Origin: Litomosoides sigmodontis
Lineage: Eukaryota > Nematoda > Chromadorea > Rhabditida > Onchocercidae
Length of the DNA: 64,000 nucleotides
NCBI GenBank assembly: GCA_963070105.1
Contig: OY718807.1
Span: 3,631,001-3,695,000 of the forward strand
Direction of reading: 5' to 3'
Shown here: positions 11,901 through 23,479 of the stretch, in pieces
How the letters are laid out: each line of letters begins with the position of its first letter
Position numbering within the stretch: position 1 is the stretch's first letter
Notes under the pieces: model-generated
Told to the model about the DNA's origin: nothing
The model's database searches: none
What the model saw: only the letters and a program-made list of their open reading frames with translations
Translations under genes and position numbers: made by a program

Positions 11901-14900
11901 CTACAGTTTACCACAATGTTTCCAGTAAATTGTTTTCAGATAATGCCCAATCATAAAATTCGGACAATGCTAAAAGAAAATGTAATCATTATAATGAAAA
12001 CAAAAAACCTGTTAGTTACAGATGAATTTAGACCTCCCCCAAAGATTGAGCTCTTTTGAGGCTGCTGCGCGAGAGCACCAAATCCACTTCCACCAAACAC
12101 AGAAACCGATGATTGTTGCTGCTGACTTGCAGCTAACGAACCAAATCCGACAGTACTCGTTTTAGCAAAGCTAAAAACTTTTTCACATAAACCATGACTC
12201 AATAGCAATTTTAAAAATTCCGTTTTGCCTGTGTGGGTTTCCTCATTTTCATGCAATAGAACGCCCATGCTATATAACATTGGCATAGAGTAACTATAAA
12301 TCGTACATTTCATGATCATAAACAGGTCTTGTAAAGCATACTAATCAAATACCACAAGACCACTGCATTTCAATTCCCTACATGAAGCTCTAAACCTGAT
12401 GAAAAAAATGGATAACTAAATATGGCAATGTTTAGCTTCTTTGGTTAAGGTTTGTAGAGATTCTTAGTACTTCATTACCAATTCATTTGCAGTACCATAT
12501 TACTACAAGACTTACTTTTTTCTTATGGTTATGAGTTATTCACAAAAACACAGTAACTTTGATTTGATACTGTTAACATGTAACAGATGATGAAAGTAAT
12601 ATATGGGATAGCAAAAACTCACTTGGAAAACGCTGTAGTTGCAGAAGCAGCATTTTGAGAACGTTGTTGACTAAATGCTGACGCAAGAGGAGATGGAGAT
12701 CCGAATGCTGGTTTTGAACCAAATGATGGTGCGCCGCCGAACGTACTACCAGCTAAAAATTTTGTAAAACGGTTTTAAAATGCATTTTTAGTAAGAATTT
12801 TGAAAATTTCAGAAAACAATTCTTTATATATGCCATCGATCACTAATCTAATATATTTCGTAAATTTCATAAAAATGGGGAATGCGAAAAAATGCGAAAT
12901 GTAAAGCATCGACTAGGCCTAAACATTTCTTCGACACATTGAGTACTGCTTCAATTTAGATTCTTGATTATCAAATTATACTTACTCGTTGGTTTTGATG
13001 CAAAAAGACTGGAAGAACCAAAAGAGTTGGCCGCTGAATTAAATGAAAAAGCTGACGATGGTACATTCGACTGCTGCGTTCGACTAAAGAATCCACCACT
13101 ACCGGAAGCCGTTGTTGAAACACCAGAACCAAACACTGAGGTGCTCTTGTTTCCCGCAGCAGTACTACCAAACAGTGAAGATGTCTGCGGTTGTGCAGAT
13201 TGCAAAAATTTGAGTCCAGAAGAAAAAACGTTTTGTGTCGAATTGGAATTGGATACAGCATTTTCCAAACCGCTAAAGAAAAGTTTATTGAATTCCGGTA
13301 TTCATCATTTTTTTGGAATTTTAAAACACTGTTAAAGCTTAATAAAAAGCGATCAGTTGATGAAAACCATAAACTAAAAGCAACGGGATCTAAAACATTA
13401 GATAAATCAAATGCTTAGAAAAACTAACAAGGATAGCGATGATGAGAACAGGGCCGTAGGAGCAATTGAAGTGCCCTCTGCTTCCATCATTCCATCATCA
13501 CTGAAACTTTTTTGTCTTACGCTGTTACAGAAGTTTGGCACCCCTATATTCAGCACACCAAAATTTAATAAGAAAATGTGTAGTGAATATTCTGCTTGAC
13601 TGATTTACTTTCACTACCACAACCAGATCTCATTCTTTGTATTTGGATTGAAAATTTCACTTGTTAAAAAAACATACCCCATGACCTCCAAATCTTTAGA
13701 ATGCGAGTTCGCAGTGGCTGCGCTTGTAGTGCTGGCACCTACTAAGACTGAAAAATGAATAATTCCCACACTTAATAAAAGAGAATGAGCTTTTCCATTT
13801 TAGAAACTTTGAGTGAATGTGAAAAAAGCATTTGTCAGTTAAGGTTAGAACAGCCGAAAATTTGACAACTTAGTCACTAACTGAGTTTGTACTCAGTAAT
13901 AAAACGGTGATAAAGCGCTGCTGTCATTACCTGGCCATCACCAGAAGATATGCTGATTTACAATTCCTTACAACGTTTTCCATTTTATTTCGGTATTAGA
14001 AGAATCACGAAAATATAAAATTATCGCTATCACAATGCTACTTAGAATTCCTTAACATTTGGAAGCAACAACTAACCACCTGAAGGAGATGCCTGCTGAT
14101 TTCCTTCTGCCGGCAACTTGAAACTAAACGACACATCCGTTTTGGAACTTGATGATTTCGGAGTCACCATTGAGACAGTAGAATCTGTCGCTGCTATTTC
14201 ATTGCTTGTGCTTGCAATTTCGGTACTTTGTGTTGAAGTTTTATCAATTGTCGTGGCTGTTGTTGAACTCGTAACTACGGGTTCAGAAATTTTTGTCAGT
14301 GATTTCAATGTTGTAGATTCAACTGATCCTAAGCTAGTTTCGTTGCTTTTCGTTAAAGAAATTTTCTGCGTTGCACCAAAAGTCTAAAAATTTAACGTTT
14401 CAACGTCTTTTTAAGTTTCAGAAAATTTGAAATTTACAAATAGTTCTACGTAATAATCTTGCCACGCCGCAAAGCATAACTCACCCTGCAACAAGAGACA
14501 TAAGAATTAAGAAAAAGTTCTGTGAACCACTTTTACCTTAATTTCCAAGATGTTATATTCGGTAAATTTAACTTTAGCTGCATCAATTAAAAACATCCGC
14601 ACGTTGCTACATCACCATTACATGTACTAATTATATCAAGGAAAAAAAATTGTTCTTAGACGATATTTATGGGGCGCAAATTATAACTGACACCGTCGGG
14701 TTTGCTCGATGCAATATTTGCAATTCCTTGAGAAGCAATATCATTCTTTGCTGCTGATGGCACATCCAAATTTTTAAATGAGAATGCAATATTATCATGC
14801 TTCTCTTGATTCACCACCGCTGTTTTTGAAACATTCATGGATGATTCCACAGCAGGAATTTGTTTGGTAATTGCATCTGCGGCAAATAAACTGGAAGTCG

Positions 14901-16567
14901 TCGGCACAGCTGTAGTACAACTATTCAAATTCGTAGAAACAGGTATAGTTGCAGACGACTTAACAGCTGAGTCAGCCAGCTTTTGTTTTTGATTGGACTG
15001 AAAACGCATTATAAATCCAATATTTTGCATATTTCCTATTCCAAAAATGTATATATGTGTAGTACAGATGCAAAACCTTATTTCTACCATTTTTATCATT
15101 TTTCGTTGGATGTGCCTCTACAACAACAGACGTTTTCAGCTAAAAAAGAACAGTTTCCTCTAAACAAAACAAAATACAACTAATGATTTCAGAAAATTCA
15201 TTATACAGAAAATCACTGAAAACGAACGACATAGAAACGAACCTGAACTGCTGGAAATTTATTGGTCGTAGCGGGCATAAAACTTGCAGGTGCGATTGGA
15301 TTGGAAGTTACCACGTCTGCGGATAATTTTGTCTCTGAAATGATGAACCGATCGTCAAAAGACAAAATGATTTTGAGAACAAATGTCTGATAATGAAATA
15401 CTAAGGATTTTTATCCCTTTCACATTTTTTATTTCCATGCTAGCATTCTAACCCTCCACCTCTGAATTAGGTACGAAGTACATTACTATCTTCTCGATTT
15501 TTATTTTTGATTTTTTGTATATATGTATAGAACTGCGTTACACTGCATTAGGTGTTGTCAATTCTACATAAAGATAAGAAACTTGAAGTCAAACAGGTGA
15601 TAACATCGCTCGTCAAAGCATACCTTTAGGAAGTAAATAATCGGATGACTGCGTTCCAATATCCATAACACTGAAATAAAAGAAACACATAAACTTACAC
15701 AACTTCAGAGCACAATTAGATTATAGCCTAGACAATTAAGACTTCAAAAGCCAATATTTTTTTGTAAACTAGAGTTGAGTTAAAGAAGTCGTTGAAAAGG
15801 AACGTTGTTATAAGAAAAATATAGTGATTAAATAATAATCCAACTCTCGATTTCAAACCGTTGCTTGACAAATGAGATCAGTATTATTAATCAGTCACCA
15901 ATTTTTAAAGTTCTAATTGAAAAAAACCCAGATTTTCTAGAAACCAACACTTTTGCAGGTGCTGTTATTGGCATTAATGCCGCTTTAAGCAAACGATTTT
16001 CAATATCTGTTATCGTTGAACTTGACACTCCCTCATCCGTTGGGTGATTATCAAGCAGAAAAATTTTTGCTTCCGACCGTTTCACTGAACCACGCTCAGT
16101 CAAAAATCTGAAATCAAACGAATATGGAAAAGTAGTCCTTGCCACTGTTTTAAAAGTTTATCTGACATCTTTGAAAAATGAAATAATGATATTTGTTAAG
16201 CGATAAGTATGCCTCAGTAGTTCCTATATAATTTCGACACATCAAAGTAGGTAGTTTTCATTTAGCAGTCATCACCCCCATCACTTCAAAACGAACATCC
16301 AAAATCCTCACTTCAACAGTTCTCTTTTTTGTTGAGCAGTGACATATGCTGCTTTTGCTGTTAATTCTTTGCACTGGGTTTGATAATTGAATGATGAATT
16401 TGAAAGCGGCGACCTCGTTGAAGTGAAAAATTTACCCATTCTTTGATCTTTTTTCAACGATCTGAAAAAATAGCTAAAGTGTAAATTATGTGCAGAATAA
16501 CTACGATGCAAAACAAGAAAATTTTGAAAAAAGAATTATGCTAATTATAAAGCAAATGAAGAAATTG

Positions 16568-16617
<50 letters not shown>

Positions 16618-19600
16618 CATGACGCATGGTTTTGAGACTATAGTCATTTTGTGGAAAATGATAACATGAAGCGGTAATTTAACTATCTTTTTGAGTGCTG
16701 AATTAAACAGCATTGAAGCGAGAAAAATATCTAAAAAACTAACAAAGAACTTACCTTAACCTACCACTCAAACTCGTAATCTGCCGTTGCAATTCATATA
16801 AAGCTTTCCGTCGTGAGATCATCCCTTTGCAGATATTCTTTGCAGTTGTGGTAATCTGTTGTTCTTGACCAATATCCAAAGTTAAAACTGATCTGAAATT
16901 GCGAGCAAAAAGTGAATGAAAGTTGTTTTCTACTATCGTAATAAATTCTGCTTCTTTGAAAGATTATATACTTTAAATTCAACCAACTATCAACCCCTGA
17001 AAGCGGAATCGTAAACACAAAGCTTTCACTCAACCTGACAGTAGAAAACATTCGGTTAGTTTCGAAAGAGAACATGCACTTTTTTGCACAATCAACCTGT
17101 TTTTTGTATTACTTGTTGGCATTTCTGTCAATACATCCTCAATGTTCGCAATTTTCTGTTCCAGTTTTGCCAGGGCTTCTACAAATTTATCCAAGCGATG
17201 CATCTGAAAACAGCAAAAAGTAAGAACAGTGCTGCTTCAAATTCCTACTATAAACACTAAAAATACTGTGATTTAGTACTCAAAATAAATTCATACATTG
17301 TTGAAATCTAACATCCGTCTACTGTCAAACAGTTCTCGATCGGTACTGTTCGCAATTCCCAATTGTTCTTCAACAGAACACATACTCTCTTTCAGCTGAT
17401 TCTCTAAACCATCAAGCCATGATGCAACAACTGTTCGAACTTTTTCCAACTCTGATATTTCGTCATCCAAATTTATGCCTACAACATGAAGTCTATTAAT
17501 ATGCCACAAAAATGTTTCTTCAGTTTTAAATTTTTAATGAATTATTAACTTTTCATACTAACCATTATTCCATTCCAGCTGTTTTGCAGAGCTTTTTTTC
17601 AGATTTTGAAGCCAGTCATTTCGCTCACAAAGTTCAAAGAAATGTTTATCAAAAATGATAAGTTTTTTCCGAAAATCTTCCTGTAATTCTATCAAATGCG
17701 TTTCTGATTTAACTTGCTGGTGTTCCAAATGCTCCTGCACCTGCTGTTGTTGAGCTTTCGAATCTTGTACTTCACCTACTTCACCACACGGTGAAAGTCC
17801 ATGTAATTTTAACATTGTCGTTGCCTGTACAGTTTGCGACGTGTCCAACTGAAATTATTCCTCACAATCAAAAATAGCAAAACTAATGTTGTATTCAGAT
17901 AACCTTTCCAGAAATATCAAACGACACAGCGAATAACTCCAAATGAGTTCTTTATCTAATTTTCAGATCTCTGATTTTGGTAAAAGCAAACCTTTGCATC
18001 TGTTTGCAACTGGAAAACATTGTGCTTTGGAATGGTCCCACCTTCAAGTGAAACAAATGACGCCCGCAAATTTTCAGGTGTTGGAACAGTTGGACATGTT
18101 GCATTTGGCGAACTAACATATGAATGCTCATTATGTGTTTCATCAACCTTTGCTACTATCGTACCGTAAATTTCTGACGGCAAACCTTCTCGATGTCTAA
18201 AAATAATTGCATTTGAACTTTGAAACTCGATTTTAAAACTTCTGAATATAGCTAATGGGATGTTAACATATATTAGTAAAACATGAAACTACACATCAAG
18301 ATATCATCTTGAATGCCTGAAAAATTGTATTATTTAGCATTTTTCTTTCTTTCTGAACTTTAAAAAAAAAAAACTCAAATCATATACATCTTAATGTTTT
18401 GATGTTCAGCACGAGACGATAATGCATTGAAGGCAAGAAGAACTCCTTGAGATGATAACACTAAGACTGTAGGGCAAGAAGGGTGCTCCGCATCGCCTTC
18501 GGTGCCTGAGATTTGATTTAATTATATTCAAATGTAAAAAACGTTGTTAACCAAGAGAACTTAATGTCTGTTTTCGGCACAGATTATTTATTTATTAAGC
18601 TATGTTTCACAACATGGCTACGGATATTTATTTTTTGGATAACATTTTATTTTTGTATTGTTATAAAGAATCTTTAGCTTTCTACGAGCACCTACAATGA
18701 AAACAGCATACCGATCTCGGCAGGAAAGATTGATGACGATAAGTCAATAGAAACGCCAATGGGGAAGGATTCATGATGTTCAGAATCAAGGGGAACTTCA
18801 ATTCGCCCACTATCATCTAGAGTCCAGACCTTCCACTCAGAGTCAATTTTACCTAGTACCGCAACCTGAAATAAAAAAATTCAAGAAATATTTATCTGTA
18901 ACGAATTTTTCAACTAGTGGTGTCATGCCCGATGATAATGCCTGTATAAGATCATTATTAACATGATTACTTTCACTCAAAAAAATCGCTTACATCGCTG
19001 GATCGTGATGAGGAGCACAACACCAATTTCCAACTCAGCAATTGTGTAAAGTGAATTCGCTGATCGAAAATGCTCTTATCGCCACAAAAGTTAATGTCAT
19101 CGAAATGTGTCCACTGAGGTGGAGCATCCTTTCTAATGCATAACTTCGTTATATCTACTTCTTGTCCCGTCTTCGGAGAATAAGCAATGAGAATATCAGT
19201 AGTTGCAAGCCAACTGATTCCGACACAACGTAAAGCATGGTTTTCATCTGTATAATAATAAGGCGGTTTCGCTAGTTTGGCAAAGCTTTCCAAACAAGGC
19301 GTTTGCCTTGTGAAGTTGGGTCATATTGCATTGAACTAAAATAATCAGTTAAAAAAAACCTTTTGAAGGGGGCGGTACTATACGTACCAGTGCCATTTCC
19401 GGTTTATACTGTTTTATACAACCCGATACATCGCCCACCACCAACTGCTTTCCTTTTGGACTCCATCCTATACATGTTACAATATGTTCATGTTTAACTG
19501 TGCCAACCAACGTTACCGAAGAAGACTTCTATAAAAACTTTAATTTTTATAAGATCATTCGGAATTCCCAAACACTCAGTGTAATACTTATGCCTATTGT

Positions 19601-21051
19601 TCTAGAACCAGTATCTGATTCACAATCAAGCAGCAATGATTCCGACCAGCAAGTAACAATGACTTTGTGAATTCTGAGATGCTTCATAGCTAACACTGCC
19701 CAGCAGTTATCACTTCATATCGCAACAAAAAGCACTACATGAAACCTCTTGTAAAGGTACGATAAATGTTTTATGAAAAAAAGACTTATACTTCGATTTA
19801 AATAGGGGCATGATTTTAGAGCTGAAACAGAATTCGCGAATTTCGAAAAACTATTGGGATTGGCTTACCTCAATATTAAAAGAATAGCAGGATAAAACGC
19901 CATCGGATGTAGCAACAGCAAACATATCACTCTGTTGTGGGTTCCATTCTAAGACACAGGGCTGGGCATTTGAATCAGCAGAAAGTCGTAAGCCGTAAAC
20001 GGGACCCCTCTGCAAGAAATCCTTGTTCAACCTTATCTAATTTAAAGCTTGACTAGTTAGAAGAATTCAAAAATTAAGGATTGAAAATGGGGATATGTTA
20101 TTTCCTAATATAAAATGTAGCAGCAGCAGTGAACGTATAAATAGCAGTCTTTTTGAGCATCTTTAGTATGAGAAAGATTACAGAAAACTATAGAATAACA
20201 GGAAAGACTTAAACATCGACATCAAAATAAGGAAATCAAAACAAAATTTTACAAACCAATACACTAATAAACCAACTTGTTCAATATAATCGACAGCAAA
20301 TGCACACATATCGTAGAGATATATGAATGCTCCAGATGCCGTTCGCATTGAAACTGATAATAGGCGACCGGAGCAGTTACAGGCTAGTGAAGTCAGTGCG
20401 ATAGGCTGAAAGGATTAATATCCTTCATATATATAATTTTAAAATTGAGATCCAGCAATTAAGAATTTAAAGGAGTAGGTAAATGGCGACAAACTCGAAC
20501 AGCTAGAAAGTTTTTAATGTTTTCAACAAACATAGTGCTGAATTGCAGAACATATCAACCATGCAGAAAAACCCAAGATGAAAGAAAAGAAAAAACTATC
20601 CAGAACTCAAAGTATATCTGAAATGGTGGTTAAAGTTAAAACGCTACACAAATAACCGCGGACACAAATCAACCTGTTTAACTTCGAGATTGGTTACTTT
20701 CATCGGTATGTCGGTCACTTCTACATTGATGTCAACTTTACTTTTTATTCGACAAACATCGCTACTTCTTAAAGATATTAACTTATCGCAGCCAGAAGCA
20801 CAAACAACAATCCCATATTGCGATGAGACAGCAATCCACGAAGGACATGTACCATCGTATAATGCCCCGTCGGGTTTATCGAATACTCTTATACGCTGAA
20901 GTGCCCGGAATTGGAAATCCTGAAAATAAGTAAGAAATTAGTTCAAATTACAGAAATGGAAGACCTGTTAGCAAACCAGATAAAAATAAAGAGCATTTTA
21001 AAACAGAAAAATTTCAATGCTTACTGAAATATCCACAAATGCATCTCCCAT
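11901..21051 (-). CDS. npp-14: Nuclear pore protein Nup214 / NPP-14
   Basis: Cytoplasmic-side nucleoporin of the Nup214/Nup159 family (mRNA export, docking of the DDX19 helicase). About 25 exons: 21051-21025, 20919-20674, 20405-20277, 20009-19869, 19528-19388, ~19310-18994, 18865-18712, 18505-18388, 18196-17992, 17848-17563, 17478-17297, 17203-17097, 16892-16755, 16461-16312, 16107-15928, 15670-15624, 15334-15243, 14997-~14662, 14383-14077, 13738-13678, 13500-13429, 13272-12986, 12752-12623, 12170-12020, and a short last exon near 11969-11901/11908. Roughly 1,350 residues. The N-terminal beta-propeller is recognised by IGWSPKGKQLVVGDVSG, which matches the vertebrate CWSPKGKQLAVG strand. Next comes a Gln-rich coiled coil (exons at 17.8-16.3 kb), a Ser/Thr-rich linker, and an FG-repeat tail (SLFGS, SVFGSG, FSFNS, GFGSLAAS, SIFGGG). 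Phases match at almost every junction; exceptions are the exon 5/6 join and the last exon, where several frames are possible. Confidence 0.92.
16569..16615. repeat. (TA)n microsatellite
   Basis: About 23 uninterrupted TA dinucleotides, inside a Nup214 intron. Likely length-polymorphic. Confidence 0.95.
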
Positions 21052-21938
21052 CTTTTCCGTATTATATCACCAGCACTCCATGAGTAACCCCTAAAAATTA
21101 TGTTATAATTTAAATTGTAACCGATTTGGCACAAATATTAGAAGTGAGCGCTAAAATATATCGCTAAATAAACTTTTTAGTAAATAATAAGAAATTTTCC
21201 AATTGCTACGATTAGATTCGGCCAATTCGATTTGTTTTGCTTCACAATCACCAATGTTATTCCCTTTACAGGCAACAAAATGAAATCTTGCACTACCACT
21301 ACCCCACCTACTTCCACAACAAACGACCGTACGTACGTCTTTTATCTACGCAGCAACCTAAGCTCGAATTCTTGCTGAGCGGTAACTCACAACGAAACAA
21401 CTACATCTCACACGTTCATTGTCCAGCAAAATGTTTGCTATTTTTTTGCATATGAAATTTAAATCACTTTCCTTTCTGTCACTGAAATAAGAATTTAAAA
21501 TGGAAGCTTCGTTTTAATTGCCATTGTGATTTGAGTGTTAATCAAAGACAGGTTGTGTTTACTCATTGGACACGTTCCGGTCATATTATCCTTCTGGATT
21601 CTAACACATTTTAATTTATCCAACTAACCATGTTCACTTACGTAGACTGTCTTTTTTCGCTTTTTGTGTACTTTGTACTGAGCTCAATTCAATAATTGTT
21701 ATATCGAGAAGATTTGATAAGTAGGAAATATTCTGTCAAAATACCTTATCTAGCAAAGGGTTAGAATGTTTTGAAGTCCTCCTCCACCTTCATGTCCTTG
21801 AAGTCCAATTATCCTTCACCTGTGATTGATCTCCATGTCATCACACTATTTGGGATCATTCACTACTTTTTTCCTTTTGCTTTTTACCTAATCTTACTTA
21901 CTGTTTTTACACTTACTTTCTTACAGTTTAAGGCAACA
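21052..21938. promoter_or_regulatory. Divergent promoter region between Nup214 and the R-SNARE gene
   Basis: About 890 bp separate two divergently read start codons. A strong acceptor, TTTCTTACAG, ends at 21926, 12 bases before the SNARE ATG. It could be a trans-splice site or the end of a 5' UTR intron. No TATA-like element could be singled out in this AT-rich DNA. Confidence 0.5.
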
Positions 21939-22576
21939 ATGGAACCATTTAATCTTCCAGTAACAAATATTGGTAGAGCGACAACAGCACTGAATTCAAA
22001 CAATCTTCATAAAACTCAGAAGAAACTTGAAGAAGTGATAGAAATTGTTCGAGGTGATATTGATCGTATTATCGAGCGTGAGGGTCGGTTACAGAATCTC
22101 ACCGCACGTGCCGGTAATCTCACTTTTCCACATTTGGATCCGGAAACTAAATCGTAACAGTACTCATGACTCACAAAATTCTATCGCATATTTTTTTCTT
22201 TGATCCACGAAAAGCAAAAATTTTTCTTTTTCACCTATATTTTTTTTTCGTGTCACTGCAATTCACTGCACTTGCAATATTTTCTTCTAATTTTATAAAA
22301 TTTAGGCGATTGAACCTGATTCGACAACATCGATTATTTTGTTGTTTTAATGATTTTTTTGAAAACAGTAATGTTTTATTAAAGTGATGTTTTTCTCAAT
22401 TGCAACAGTTGATTATTTTTCATCTTTTGTATATTTCAGATGAAATGGGTGCTCGAGCAGAGCAATTTTCACTTAAGGCAATTCATATTAGACGTAACAT
22501 ATGGTGGCGCAGTGTACGCCTAACAATAGCAATCATTGGTGCTTGTATGCTATTCGTTGTTGGTGTCATTGGTTAG
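21939..22576 (+). CDS. R-SNARE, VAMP/synaptobrevin-like
   Basis: Vesicle-membrane SNARE for membrane fusion. Two exons, 21939-22113 and 22440-22576, joined in phase 1; 103 residues. A short N-terminus is followed by the SNARE helix, LEEVIEIVRGDIDRIIEREG, which includes the Arg of the ionic zero layer in the position typical of VAMPs, then the TARADEMGARAEQFSLKA part of the heptad repeat. The juxtamembrane WW pair (NIWWRSVRL) and a C-terminal single membrane anchor (IAIIGACMLFVVGVIG) match synaptobrevin layout and length. The internal donor is GCCG|GTAATC; reading past it gives a stop after ETKS and loses half the SNARE motif, so the spliced model is preferred. Upstream ATGs in the same frame (from 21771) precede a good acceptor and are treated as non-coding. 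Which VAMP paralogue this is cannot be told from sequence alone. Confidence 0.88.
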
Positions 22577-23479
22577 CTATCCGTTATTTTCAATTTATTT
22601 CAGTGGCTTAAATAATGCATTTAAGTAAATGAGGAATCGTAAGCGGTGCACAATAAGAAAAACTGACATTGTTGAATGTTGTCAAACTTGATCTTCGATG
22701 ATATTAGCAAGAATCAATGTGTAACTCGCAGAGGAATTGTGTCAGAGATTTGCTTACATCTCTGCTTTGTTGATAATATTGAGGAGTTCACTGGATAAGG
22801 TTTAGACTTTCCCTTTTCACAGTTAGCTATCTGTATGAGAGATGAATTTTGATTTCAGTTCTTTCGATAAATGTGAAGAACAATTATGGTTCTGCATAGT
22901 ATGCATGGTAATTATGTCTAATTTGATTCTGTATATGCATGTGTGCCTTAGCAGCTTTCATCAGAATGGAACATAATATTTCAATTTAAATACGAATGAA
23001 ATTATTTGTGAAACTTTATGAAATTATTTAATCAGAATGAATACAAAATAGTCAGCGCCCGACAAAATCGGAATCTTCAAAGTAGTCCGTCGTCAACTAT
23101 GTTGATTTCAAATGAACATCTTTTGAAAATGCGAAACATTATTTTCTGCCTTAAAATTGCAAAACTACATCATCTGCCGGAACTTTTTTTTCCTTACTGA
23201 AATTTGAAGTTTGAGTAAACAGAAGTAAATTATTGAAATTTTGCATTCATCAATGTGATCGGAATAATAAATTTATTATAAAGTGAGCAATATGTAGGTA
23301 TACACAACATACATTGGTCCATAAGATTATTTAAATTTCCTTGAACTTCTCTTTTCTATGGATAATTCTGATGATAGTTCGCCAAGTTACCGCCTTTCTT
23401 ACAACTACTGAATTCCCTCAATGATAGGTTATTCATCAGCAGCTTTGAACTTCCACAATGTTGGGCAGCAGTTGCAGTA
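22577..23479. other. Convergent 3' region between R-SNARE and glypican
   Basis: About 900 bp holding the 3' UTRs of two convergent genes. No further coding sequence recognised. Confidence 0.6.

Noticed and set aside
12964..13335. 123-codon plus-strand ORF at 13 kb
   Set aside because: Antisense shadow of a Nup214 FG-repeat exon (13272-12986) whose phases match its neighbours.
19560..19760. Open stretch on the minus strand (LAMKHLRIHKVIVTCWSESL) between Nup214 exons 4 and 5
   Set aside because: Exons 4 and 5 join in phase 0 and match the family without it; no acceptor gives a frame compatible with exon 4.
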